Of a DNA stretch of 20,932 bases, positions 8,057 through 15,700 are shown piece by piece. The notes beneath the pieces were generated by a model. That model was not told the DNA's origin. It worked only from the letters and a program-made list of their open reading frames with translations, and did no database searches. A program made the translations under genes and the position numbers. How positions within the stretch are numbered: the first letter of the stretch is position 1; every line of letters begins with the position of its first letter. This DNA is from an uncultured Anaerolineaceae bacterium (GTDB taxonomy: Bacteria > Chloroflexota > Anaerolineae > Promineifilales > Promineifilaceae), in NCBI GenBank assembly GCA_937967805.1, contig CALBTC010000031.1, forward strand, positions 1 to 20,932. The letters are read 5' to 3'.

Positions 8057-8089
8057 AGATTGGTCCAATCTTGCAGATTGGACCAATCT
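8057..8089. repeat. Hairpin repeat, AGATTGGTCCA family, copy 2
   Basis: AGATTGGTCCAATCT (8057-8071), a TGC loop, then AGATTGGACCAATCT (8075-8089): a perfect 15-bp stem with a 3-nt loop. The outer 11 bp of each arm match the element at 1303-1335. It starts four bases after the ddl stop and ends 11 bp before the ftsQ start. Confidence 0.9.
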
Positions 8090-8100
8090 CGGTGCAAATT

Positions 8101-9024
8101 ATGAAACGACGACAAACACAGCAACGACGCTTACGCAAACAGCCCAAGATGCGGCGGATGGATTCGGCCGTATCGATGCCTCGTTTGCGCGTGCCGAAGA
8201 ATGCCCGTCGTCGTCGCAGCCGCAACCGGGCGCGGGCGCGGCTGCCGCTAGCCAGCCTGCGCCAGATTTTGCTGTCGGCCCGCTGGCTTAGCCTGGGCGT
8301 GTTGGCCCTTTCTATTTATGCCATGACGCTCATCGGCCTGGACGAACGATTTTACCTGACGGCCATCCCGGTAGAAGGTGTGATTTCGGTGCCGGCCACG
8401 GAGGTGGTGCAGGCCAGCACTCTGGCCGGATCGCACGTCTTTGCCGCCGATCCGGGCGCGGCGGCGCAGCAAATTATGGACAACGTGCCAGGCATCATTT
8501 CGGCCACGGTCACGCTGGGCTGGCCCAACCAGGTGCAAATCAACGTCACCGAAGATTCGCCGATTGCCATTTGGGTGGAAGGCAGCAATCAATTTTGGGT
8601 GACGCGGAACGGCCGTCTCATTCCGGCTCGCTCACAGTCGTTGGGTCTGCTCATGATTCAATCTGAAATAGAAACAACCAATGCCGCGCCCAGCGAAACA
8701 GAAACAGCGGATGAGGCAAACGGCGAGGAACCGGTTGTGGAAACCAGTAATCCACACATCCGCTTTGTGCCGCGCGACGTTTTGGCCGGGGCGCTTCAGC
8801 TTAAGGAGCTGCGGCCCAACATCGACCGGCTTTTTTATCGGCCGTCAAGCGGATTAAGTTATCAAGACGGCCGTGGCTGGCGCGTCTTCTTCGGCACCGG
8901 CACCGACATGCCGCAAAAGCTTGTGGTGTATGAAACCATCGTAGATGAACTGCTGGCGCAGGGGCTAACCCCGCAGTACGTCAGCGTAAGCAACCAGGAA
9001 AAACCGTACTACCTGGCGCAGTAA
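8101..9024 (+). CDS. ftsQ: Cell division protein FtsQ/DivIB
   Basis: Bitopic membrane protein of the divisome (FtsQ-B-L subcomplex) that recruits late division proteins. From ATG 8101 it is 307 aa. The first about 55 residues are cytoplasmic and extremely Arg-rich (several runs of three or four basic residues). One membrane segment lies at about residues 59-80. A POTRA-like domain follows, starting near IPVEGVISVPATEVVQ, with SATVTLGWPNQVQINVTE typical of FtsQ, then the beta domain containing GNRxx-like WVTRNGRLIPA. An acidic Glu/Thr-rich insertion (ETTNAAPSETETADEANGE) lies near residues 190-208. An in-frame ATG at 8071 falls on the hairpin repeat, so 8101 is preferred, although no good Shine-Dalgarno is visible. 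Sequence conservation in this family is low; position between ddl and ftsA supports the call. Confidence 0.85.
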   Translation: MKRRQTQQRRLRKQPKMRRMDSAVSMPRLRVPKNARRRRSRNRARARLPLASLRQILLSARWLSLGVLALSIYAMTLIGLDERFYLTAIPVEGVISVPATEVVQASTLAGSHVFAADPGAAAQQIMDNVPGIISATVTLGWPNQVQINVTEDSPIAIWVEGSNQFWVTRNGRLIPARSQSLGLLMIQSEIETTNAAPSETETADEANGEEPVVETSNPHIRFVPRDVLAGALQLKELRPNIDRLFYRPSSGLSYQDGRGWRVFFGTGTDMPQKLVVYETIVDELLAQGLTPQYVSVSNQEKPYYLAQ

Positions 9025-9032
9025 AACAGACT

Positions 9033-9125
9033 GGAGATTAGAGGTCGCACAAAAATCTCCGGTAATCGGTGAACGGTTATCCGTAATCGGTAAACAGCAA
9101 ACCGATTACCGACCACCGATTACCG
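9033..9125. repeat. Nested inverted repeats between ftsQ and ftsA
   Basis: First a 7-bp hairpin, GGAGATT (9033-9039) with AATCTCC (9054-9060). Then CGGTAATCGGT (9060-9070) faces ACCGATTACCG (9115-9125) as an 11-bp perfect inverted repeat, enclosing an inner pair, CGTAATCGGT (9082-9091) with ACCGATTAC (9101-9109). TAATCGGT thus appears twice in each orientation. Confidence 0.8.
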
Positions 9126-9175
9126 TACACGAAGTGGTCGCGCAGCGACATTTCCGAAAAAGAGGGTATTGGCAC

Positions 9176-10390
9176 ATGGCAGACATTATTTTTGGACTGG
9201 ACATTGGCACAACCAAGGTTTGTGCTCTGGTCGGTGAGGTGCGCGAAGGCCGCCTGCAAATCATCGGGCTGGGGCTGGCTCCGGCGCGCGGCATGCGCAA
9301 AGGCATGGTCATCGACGTCAGCGAGGCTTCGCTGGCCCTGGCGCAAGCTGTGGAGCAGGCAGAGCAAACCTCCGGCTACGATCTTTCCCAGGCGATCATC
9401 AGCATGGCCGGCGAGCACATCAGCTCCACCAACAACAAGGGCATTGTGGCAATCGGCCGTAACGATGCAGGCGTCGGCGTGGCCGATATTGAACGCGCCC
9501 TGGATGTGGCCCAGGCCATTCCCGTGCCGCCCAACCGCCAGATTGTCCATCTCATCCCGCGCAGCTACACCATTGATGAGCACGACGGCGTGCGCAACCC
9601 GATTGGGATGCACGGCTTCCGGCTGGAAGTGGAGACCCATATCGTAACGGCCGCACGCCCGGCCCTGCAAAACCTCACCAGCTGCGCCGCCAACGTGGGC
9701 ATCAACACCAACGAGTTTGTCCTGAACGCCCTGGCTTCCGGCGAAGCGGTGCTGGACCCCAACGAGCGCGAAATGGGCGTCATTGTGGCTGACATTGGCG
9801 GCGGGACGACCGACATTGCCCTCTACATGCAGGGCAAGGTGTGGCACACGCAGGTGTTTGCCATCGGCGGCTACCACATCAGCAACGACATTGCCATTGG
9901 CCTGCGTGCCCCGTACGAAGTGGCGGAGCAGGTCAAAATCCAGTTCGGCGACTGCCGTCCCGACAAAATTGACCCCAATACGGTTTTCACGGTGGAACCG
10001 TTTGGCGGCGAGAAAATTCAGGTTGGACGGCAGGATTTGGCCCACGTCATCGAGGCCCGCGTGGAAGAGATTTTCCAGCACATTTTGGAAGACGTGCAGC
10101 GCTCCGGCTACGACGGCCTGCTGCCGGCAGGCATCGTCCTCACCGGCGGCAGCGCCCAGCTGCGCGGCATCACCGAGGTGGCCGAACGGGTGCTGAATGT
10201 ACCGGCCCGCGTGGCCCAGCCGCAAAATCTGGTAGGCATGGTGGACCGGCTGCATTCGCCGGCCTTCGCCACCAGCGTCGGCCTGCTGCACTGGGCCATG
10301 AGCGATAATCAAATTTACCAGCCCCGCACCCACAACCGGGAATGGGGCCGGAAGATGGGATCGATATTGAAGGCATTATTGCCAGGTTAA
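9176..10390 (+). CDS. ftsA: Cell division protein FtsA
   Basis: Actin-like ATPase that tethers FtsZ filaments to the membrane and recruits the divisome. The start at ATG 9176 is chosen for AGAGGG about 10 bp upstream and for the family N-terminus MADIIFGLDIGTTK; an upstream in-frame start at 9134 would add residues unlike the family. 404 aa. Seen: phosphate-1 loop GLDIGTTK (7-14), the 1C-domain region with SMAGEHISS, phosphate-2 loop DIGGGTTD (206-213), adenosine motif TGGSAQL (323-329), and a C-terminal amphipathic segment (WGRKMGSILKALLPG) expected to be the membrane-targeting helix. The gap to ftsZ is 119 bp and holds a long hairpin. Confidence 0.95.
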   Translation: MADIIFGLDIGTTKVCALVGEVREGRLQIIGLGLAPARGMRKGMVIDVSEASLALAQAVEQAEQTSGYDLSQAIISMAGEHISSTNNKGIVAIGRNDAGVGVADIERALDVAQAIPVPPNRQIVHLIPRSYTIDEHDGVRNPIGMHGFRLEVETHIVTAARPALQNLTSCAANVGINTNEFVLNALASGEAVLDPNEREMGVIVADIGGGTTDIALYMQGKVWHTQVFAIGGYHISNDIAIGLRAPYEVAEQVKIQFGDCRPDKIDPNTVFTVEPFGGEKIQVGRQDLAHVIEARVEEIFQHILEDVQRSGYDGLLPAGIVLTGGSAQLRGITEVAERVLNVPARVAQPQNLVGMVDRLHSPAFATSVGLLHWAMSDNQIYQPRTHNREWGRKMGSILKALLPG

Positions 10391-10399
10391 ATGGACACC

Positions 10400-10459
10400 A
10401 GACCCGAAGGGTTTAACCTCGATTATTCTGAATATTCGAGTGAAAAACCCTTCGGGTCT
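10400..10459. repeat. Long hairpin between ftsA and ftsZ
   Basis: AGACCCGAAGGGTTT (10400-10414) and AAACCCTTCGGGTCT (10445-10459) are a perfect 15-bp inverted repeat. The loop can fold further: CTCGATTATT (10418-10427) with AATATTCGAG (10431-10440) pairs at 9 of 10 positions. No T-run follows. It may modulate the relative expression of ftsA and ftsZ, but this is inference. Confidence 0.9.
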
Positions 10460-10509
10460 TGAGCATAAAAAATTTAGAGGATAGTTGAAACATTTAGAGG
10501 GGTAAAAAC

Positions 10510-11670
10510 ATGAACACAAAAACTGCAAAAATTCAAAGAATGCCAGAAACAGAAGGAAACGCGCTCATTCGCGTGATCGGCGTCGGCGGGGGTGGCAGCA
10601 ATGCCGTCAACCGCATGATCGCCGAGAATATTGCCGGGGTTGATTTCATTGCCATCAACACCGACCAGCAGGCGCTGATGGCCAGCCAGGCGCGGCAGCG
10701 GGTGGCCATTGGCGAACGCACCACGCGCGGGCTGGGCTCCGGCGGCAAGCCGGAGGTTGGCACCAAAGCGGCCGAAGAATCGGTGGAAGAGCTGCACGAA
10801 CTGCTGCAAGGCTCAGACATGGTGTTTGTGACGGCCTGCATGGGCGGCGGCACCGGCACCGGGGCCAGTCCGCTGGTGGCCCAGGTCGCCCGCGAGGAAG
10901 GTGCGCTAACCATTGGCGTGGTGACAAAGCCGTTCAGCTTTGAAGGCTCGCAGCGGATGCGGGCAGCGGAAACGGGCATTGAGCAGCTTAAAGAGCATGT
11001 GGACACGCTGATTGTGATTCCCAATGACCGGCTGCTGGAAACGGCCGATCGCCGGCTTTCGCTCATGGATTCCTTTAAGCTGGCCGACGACGTACTGCGC
11101 CAGGGGATTCAGGGGATCAGCGAGCTGATCACCGTGCCCGGCCTGATCAACCTGGACTTTGCCGACGTGCAAACGATCATGTCGATGGGCGGTGCGGCGT
11201 TGATGGCCGTGGGCCGTGGCGCCGGTGAAGACCGGGCGCGCATGGCCGCGGAAGAGGCACTGGCCAGCAAGCTGCTGGACGTGACCATTGCCGGGGCGCG
11301 CGGCATCCTGTTTAACGTTACCGGCGGCAACAATTTGAGCCTGTACGAGATCAACCAGGCGGCGGCCATCATTCGCGAAACGGCCCACCCGGACGTGAAC
11401 ATGATCTTTGGCGCGGTCATTGATGAGTCGATGGACGACGAAGTACGGATTACGGTGATTGCCACGGGTTTTGAGCATGGCGCGCCCATGATGCGGCAGA
11501 TGTCCCGCGCCGAAAGCCGCCTGCCGCAGCGGGAACCGGCACGGCAAACCAGCAGCCGGGTTACGGCCCCGCCGGTGGCACCTCCGGTGCGAGAAGAGCG
11601 GGTGGAACGGCCGTCTTTCCAGGTAAACGATCTGGATATTCCGGCGTTCCTGCGCAAAAAGAAAGAGTAA
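10510..11670 (+). CDS. ftsZ: Cell division GTPase FtsZ
   Basis: Tubulin-like GTPase that forms the Z-ring. 386 aa. Seen: [13 protein letters not shown] at the nucleotide-binding start, tubulin signature GGGTGTGAS (residues 112-120), NDRLL, the T7 synergy loop [14 protein letters not shown] with Asp216 and Asp219 for GTP hydrolysis in the neighbouring subunit, a variable linker from about 332 to 370 rich in Pro, Arg and Gln, and the C-terminal conserved peptide [11 protein letters not shown] that binds FtsA. The start has AGAGGGG at 10496-10502, seven bases before the ATG. This is the last dcw gene; an intrinsic terminator lies 27 bp after the stop. Confidence 0.97.
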   Translation: MNTKTAKIQRMPETEGNALIRVIGVGGGGSNAVNRMIAENIAGVDFIAINTDQQALMASQARQRVAIGERTTRGLGSGGKPEVGTKAAEESVEELHELLQGSDMVFVTACMGGGTGTGASPLVAQVAREEGALTIGVVTKPFSFEGSQRMRAAETGIEQLKEHVDTLIVIPNDRLLETADRRLSLMDSFKLADDVLRQGIQGISELITVPGLINLDFADVQTIMSMGGAALMAVGRGAGEDRARMAAEEALASKLLDVTIAGARGILFNVTGGNNLSLYEINQAAAIIRETAHPDVNMIFGAVIDESMDDEVRITVIATGFEHGAPMMRQMSRAESRLPQREPARQTSSRVTAPPVAPPVREERVERPSFQVNDLDIPAFLRKKKE

Positions 11671-11696
11671 TGGCGTAGTTTCCCCTCTAGCTGTTT

Positions 11697-11734
11697 AGAC
11701 CGTCAAGGCAGTTTGGCTTTGACGGTCTTTTTTT
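11697..11734 (+). terminator. Intrinsic terminator after ftsZ
   Basis: AGACCGTCAA (11697-11706) pairs with TTGACGGTCT (11719-11728). The stem extends inward by three more pairs (one G-T) to a 6-nt loop AGTTTG, and is followed by seven Ts (11728-11734). It ends the dcw transcript before the nrdR promoter. Confidence 0.9.
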
Positions 11735-11919
11735 ATGGAGGCTGATAGTACAGAAGTCCTAAATTTTTCTCCCCATTTTCACGCCAAAAAAGATGCCAAA
11801 AACAGCCTGAAATGGCTCTTTTTTAAGCCCACACAGATGTTCTAATTCCATGATAACGGCCGTTTAACAGCAGATAAACGACCGTTTAATTTTTTAAGGT
11901 TACCCGGTCCTGTTTTGGC
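11735..11919. other. Non-coding stretch between dcw terminator and nrdR promoter
   Basis: The gap between ftsZ and nrdR is 402 bp. This middle part holds a possible second terminator (11798-11824), one ACGGCCGT octamer (11856-11863) and one near copy, ACGACCGTTTAA (11878-11889). An open frame ATG 11735 to TAA 11845 (36 codons) has no ribosome binding site and starts inside the terminator T-run, so I do not call it a gene. Otherwise nothing recognisable; it is AT-rich. Confidence 0.6.
11798..11824. terminator. Possible second, bidirectional terminator
   Basis: AAAAACAGCC, loop TGAAAT, then GGCTCTTTTTT: a short AGCC/GGCT stem flanked by A-run and T-run with one C-C mismatch. It could terminate in either direction. 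The stem core is only 4 bp, so the call is weak. Confidence 0.4.
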
Positions 11920-11948
11920 TTGCTATGACAACGGCCGTATGCTATAAT
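11920..11948 (+). promoter_or_regulatory. Sigma-70-type promoter of nrdR
   Basis: TTGCTA (11920-11925), 17-bp spacer, TATAAT (11943-11948): a perfect -10 and a fair -35. Transcription would begin around 11955, giving a leader of about 118 nt before the GTG start of nrdR. The spacer contains an ACGGCCGT octamer (11930-11937). Confidence 0.75.
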
Positions 11949-11958
11949 GCCAGCCAAT

Positions 11959-12042
11959 TGTACCAAATCTAGGGGGATTCGCAGTGTCAACCCCCATATA
12001 TGGCGGCGACACGGCAAAACGTTGGTACAGTCCCATATCTGG
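11959..12042 (+). promoter_or_regulatory. Structured leader of nrdR with two CCATATNTGG palindromes
   Basis: TGTACCAA (11959-11966) pairs with TTGGTACA (12022-12029), enclosing GTGTC (11984-11988) with GACAC (12008-12012), and inside that the palindrome CCATATATGG (11994-12003). A second near palindrome, CCATATCTGG, is at 12033-12042. The outer stem begins within a few bases of the predicted transcript start. GGGGG (11972-11976) could instead pair with CCCCC (11991-11995). The palindromes may be NrdR operator sites (AT-rich core like NrdR boxes, but weak outer match, and centres 39 bp apart), or the region may be a folded RNA leader. Confidence 0.4.
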
Positions 12043-12072
12043 TTTTTTCCGGTCTGAAGGGAGACTCGCTGA

Positions 12073-12525
12073 GTGAAATGTCCATACTGTGATAATCAAA
12101 AAACGCGCGTTATCGACACCAGCCACGACACTCGCGGCGGCACGCGGCGGCGGCGGGTGTGCGATAAGTGCAAAGAGCGGTTCAGCTCCTACGAGCGCCC
12201 CATTCTGGCGACGCCGATGCTGGTGAAGCAAGACGGCACCCGCGAAGAGTTCTCGCGGGACAAGCTGATGGGTGGCATCAAGGTGGCCTGCGCCAAGCGG
12301 CCGGTGGCCGCCGCCGACATTGAGCGCATCGCCGGTGAGGTGGAGGCGGAACTGCAACAGTTGGGCAAGGCGGAAGTTCCCAGCAAAATGGCAGGCGATC
12401 TGGTCATCAAAAAGCTAAAGGATTTGGACGAGGTGGCGTACATTCGCTACGCCACGGTCTACCTGGGCTTTGACGACCTGGAGTCGATTCGCAAGGAGAT
12501 TGACCGCCTGCTCGAAAGCCGCTGA
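12073..12525 (+). CDS. nrdR: Transcriptional repressor NrdR
   Basis: Nucleotide-sensing repressor of ribonucleotide reductase genes; it binds ATP/dATP through an ATP-cone and DNA through a zinc ribbon. 150 aa, the family length. The zinc ribbon uses Cys3, Cys6, Cys30 and Cys33, with the conserved block DTRGGTRRRRVC. The ATP-cone follows from about residue 46 (VKQDGTREEFSRDKL) to about 136, including VAYIRYATVYLGF. It starts with GTG at 12073, supported by GAAGGGAGA at 12056-12064. It has its own promoter and lies directly upstream of the class II RNR gene in the same direction, which suggests that this RNR is its target. Very secure call. Confidence 0.97.
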   Translation: MKCPYCDNQKTRVIDTSHDTRGGTRRRRVCDKCKERFSSYERPILATPMLVKQDGTREEFSRDKLMGGIKVACAKRPVAAADIERIAGEVEAELQQLGKAEVPSKMAGDLVIKKLKDLDEVAYIRYATVYLGFDDLESIRKEIDRLLESR

Positions 12526-12555
12526 CGGCCGTTTGTAGTGCCAAAAGCGGCCGTC
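12524..12555. terminator. Inverted repeat at the end of nrdR, weak terminator candidate
   Basis: GACGGCCG (12524-12531) overlaps the nrdR stop codon and pairs with CGGCCGTC (12548-12555) across a 16-nt loop. Both arms include the CGGCCG core that is abundant in this DNA. The bases that follow are TCTCCCC, not a T-run, so termination is uncertain. Confidence 0.35.
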
Positions 12556-12602
12556 TCCCCGAAAACCGAATTAAACTAAATTTTTCCCAAACCCACGCAT
12601 TG

Positions 12603-12714
12603 GAGCAAATCACGGAAAGTTATTCATGTAAACGAGTTGACTTCGCACTGATTTGCTCAAGTAAAAGCGGAACCTGTATCCGAACAATCTTTGTAAACTT
12701 TCCGCTTTTACAGG
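12603..12714 (+). promoter_or_regulatory. Tandem hairpins with competing pairings upstream of the RNR gene
   Basis: Hairpin 1: GAGCAAATCA (12603-12612) with TGATTTGCTC (12649-12658), perfect 10 bp, loop 36 nt. Hairpin 2: GTAAAAGCGGAA (12661-12672) with TTCCGCTTTTAC (12700-12711), perfect 12 bp, loop 27 nt. Only two bases separate them. Alternative pairings exclude them: CGGAAAGTT in loop 1 (12613-12621) with AACTTTCCG (12696-12704), and CCTGTA (12673-12678) with TACAGG (12709-12714). This looks like a candidate attenuator or switch for the RNR. No cobalamin riboswitch B12 box (GCCACTG) is visible. TTGACT at 12637-12642 could be a -35, but there is no good -10 at the proper distance. Confidence 0.5.
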
Positions 12715-12763
12715 AAAACACAAAAGTGATGAAGTAAATCCAAAACAAGGAGATGGAACCTCA

Positions 12764-15700
12764 ATGGCTGAACAGCAAAATAAGCAAGAAAAAGTATTGA
12801 CCAAAACCAATGGCAGTAACGGTAAAAATAAAAATGGCAAGTCCACCCATTTAGACGACAGCAGTATTTATTTTAAGGTGGCCATTCCCCAAAGTATTGT
12901 GAAGCGAGACGGCCGTATCGTCCCCTTCAACATGGAACTCATCGAAAATGCCCTGGCCCGCTGTTTCGCCAGCCTGGACGTTGAACCCAAAACACCGGTC
13001 CACGACATCACCCACCAGGTCGTCAACGTAGTGGCCGCCAAGTATGATCTGCCGACCGTGGAAGGCGTGCAGGACATCGTGGAGATGGTGCTGCAAGCTG
13101 CCGGCGAGTATGAAGCCGCCAAGCATTACATCCTGTACCGCGCCGAACACGCCAAAATGCGCACCAAACGTCCCGTGCCCCCCGAAGTACGCGAAGCGTT
13201 TGCTGAATCAGACCCTTACTTCCCCACCCAGCTGCAAAAGTTCCAGTTCTACGATAAATATTCCCGCTTCAATTACGATCTTGGCCGCCGCGAGACGTGG
13301 GTGGAGACGGTCAACCGGGCCACCGAATATCTAAAAGAACTATCAGAATACCGCCTGCCCGCCGAAACGTATGAGCGCATCCGCCAGGGCATCCTCAACA
13401 TGAAGGTGATGCCCTCCATGCGCCTGCTGGCGATGGCCGGTCCCGCCGCCCGGCGCAACAATATCGCTATTTACAACTGTTCCTACATGCCGGTAGACAG
13501 CATCGACTCCTTTGTGGAGGCATTGATTATTTCCATGAGCGGCTGCGGCGTTGGTTTTTCCGTAGAACGGCAGTATGTGGAGCAGTTCCCCCGCATTGCC
13601 CGGCAAAGCGGCAGTCCAGCGGCCACCCACGTCGTCGGCGACTCGTCTGAAGGCTGGGCTGAAGCGGTGCGCATCGGCCTGACCACCTGGTTCAAGGGCG
13701 AAGATGTGAAGTTTGATTATTCCGAAGTGCGCCCCATCGGCTCGCCGCTGCGGGTGAAGGGTGGTCGCGCCTCGGGGCCGGAGCCGCTGCGCCAGATGCT
13801 CGATTTTGCCCGCGCCCGCATTTTGTCGCGGCAGGGTGGCTTTTTACGGCCGCTCGACGCCCATGACATCATGTGTGCCGTGGGGGATGCGGCCGTTTCC
13901 GGCGGCGTGCGGCGTACAGCGATGATCTCCCTATTTGATTACGACGACCTGGAAATGCGCCACTGTAAGGACGGAGACTTCTGGCGGACTAACAGCCAGC
14001 GCTGGAATGCCAATAATTCGGCCGTGTGGCCTTCACGTGAGCTGAGCCAGGCAGAAATCACCCGCTTTGTGCTGGACATGGTGGAGTCTGAACGGGGCGA
14101 ACCGGGCATTTTCAACCGCAAAGCGGCCATTGAGAACAAGCCCGCCCGCCGCAAAGCGGCTGAATTTGGCACCAATCCCTGCGTCACAGGCGATACGCTG
14201 GTGGCTGTGGCTGATGGTCGTGGCCATGTACCCATTGCCCAATTAGCGGCAGAAGGCAAAGACATCCCGGTATTTTGTCTGGATGATCGAGGTAAAATAG
14301 CTGTGCGCTGGCTGCGCCATCCTCGCCTTACGGGACAGCAAAAAGAAATCTATAAAATAACGCTAGATGACGGCTCCACCATTAAAGTGACAGGGAATCA
14401 CAAGTTCCGTTTGAAGTCTGGTGAGTACGTGGCGGCTGAAAATTTGCAGGCAGGCGACAGCTTGCATGTCATGACCCGCTACAAGGCTTCAATCAAAGAT
14501 ATTTTTGAAAGCGCAAACTCTATTTCGCAGGATTATGTGTGGGTGAATAACGGCCGTCGCCAAAACCAGGCCGAACACCGTTTAATCGCCGCTTTTCATC
14601 ACAACACCTCAATCCCGCGCGGACACGTGGTCCACCACAAGGATTTTAATGCCAGCAACAACGCACCAGATAACTTGGAAATACTCTCTAAAGTTGCCCA
14701 CGATGCGCTGCACGGTGAACAAATGCGTGGGGAGAATAATCCTATGGTGCGGGCGGCAACCGAATGGACAGACGAACAGTGGGACATCTATCGGCAAAAT
14801 TTGTCTGAGGCGGTGAGCGGAAAAGCGAACGGCCGTTACTCTGGCTTCACCCATGAACAGCTAAAACAACATGCCTTACGCCTGACCGAACAGCTAGGGC
14901 GGCGCTTCTCTACCCAGGACTGGCAGCAATATGCTCAAGAAAATGGGTTACCCCAGACCTTTAGCGCCTGGCGGCAGGCACATTTGGGCGGTGTGATTGG
15001 CCTGGCCAAATGGGCCGCTTTTCAACTGGATTACGACCATATTGACGCCGATCCGCGCGTGGTGCAATCGTACCAGCGATATAGCGAAATGGGTTATGAC
15101 TGTGAGATTGTTGAAGGGCAACTGTATTTCCAGAAACAGTGTGAAGTCTGTGGTCACTCCTTCTTAGCCTCCAGTAAACACCGTGAGGCCGGATTGTGCA
15201 GCCATTCTTGCGCCTCGAAACAGCAATGGGAACGCCATCGTGCAACAATGATAAGTGGTATCCATGAAGCTCACGCTGAACGTAAAGCAGGGATACAGCA
15301 AGAACAGTTGGAAGTTTACACGGACTTAAAATTTGAATTGGAACGAGTGCCTTTGAAAAAGGAGTGGGCTGCGGCTTGTAAAGAACAAGCTGTTAGCGCT
15401 GAAATAGCCCGAACCAGTTCACCTTTCCGTACTTATGCTGATCTGCAGGAAGCAGCGGCCATGTACAATCATCGCGTTGTCTCGATTGAATTTGCCGGCT
15501 ACGAAGATGTATACAACGGCACGGTGGATGAATTCCATAATTTCTTTGTTGGGGGCTGGCAGAGCAAAACTCGCAATGGCAAAGATAAGTGGAGCTACAT
15601 CAACAATTTGCAGTGTGGCGAGATTTATTTACGGCCTTACGAATTCTGCAACCTCACCAGCGCTATCGCCCGGGCTGACGATACCTATGAAACGCTCAAG

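Noticed and set aside
11735..11845. 36-codon open frame after the ftsZ terminator
   Set aside because: Starts within the T-run region of the terminator, has no ribosome binding site and no recognisable sequence; likely chance.
12637..12665. Promoter TTGACT with AGTAAA before the RNR gene
   Set aside because: The -35 is good but the -10 is poor, and the region lies within a hairpin loop and stem; not enough for a promoter call.
12526..12763. Cobalamin riboswitch upstream of the class II RNR
   Set aside because: No B12 box (GCCACTG) or the usual core elements; the region is also shorter than a typical cobalamin riboswitch.
12526..12763. NrdR boxes upstream of the RNR gene
   Set aside because: I found no pair of sites matching the CCATATNTGG palindromes of the nrdR leader or the ACACNATATNTNGTGT-like consensus, so direct NrdR control here is not shown.
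14180..15613. RNR gene disrupted by an insertion sequence
   Set aside because: The insert keeps the reading frame, has intein splicing blocks at both ends, and no transposase or terminal inverted repeats.
15598..15613. Splicing after INN, giving a normal Asn-terminated intein
   Set aside because: The next residue would be Leu, which cannot be a +1 nucleophile, and LQ would remain in the active-site loop; only Gln-Cys restores GTNPCGEI.
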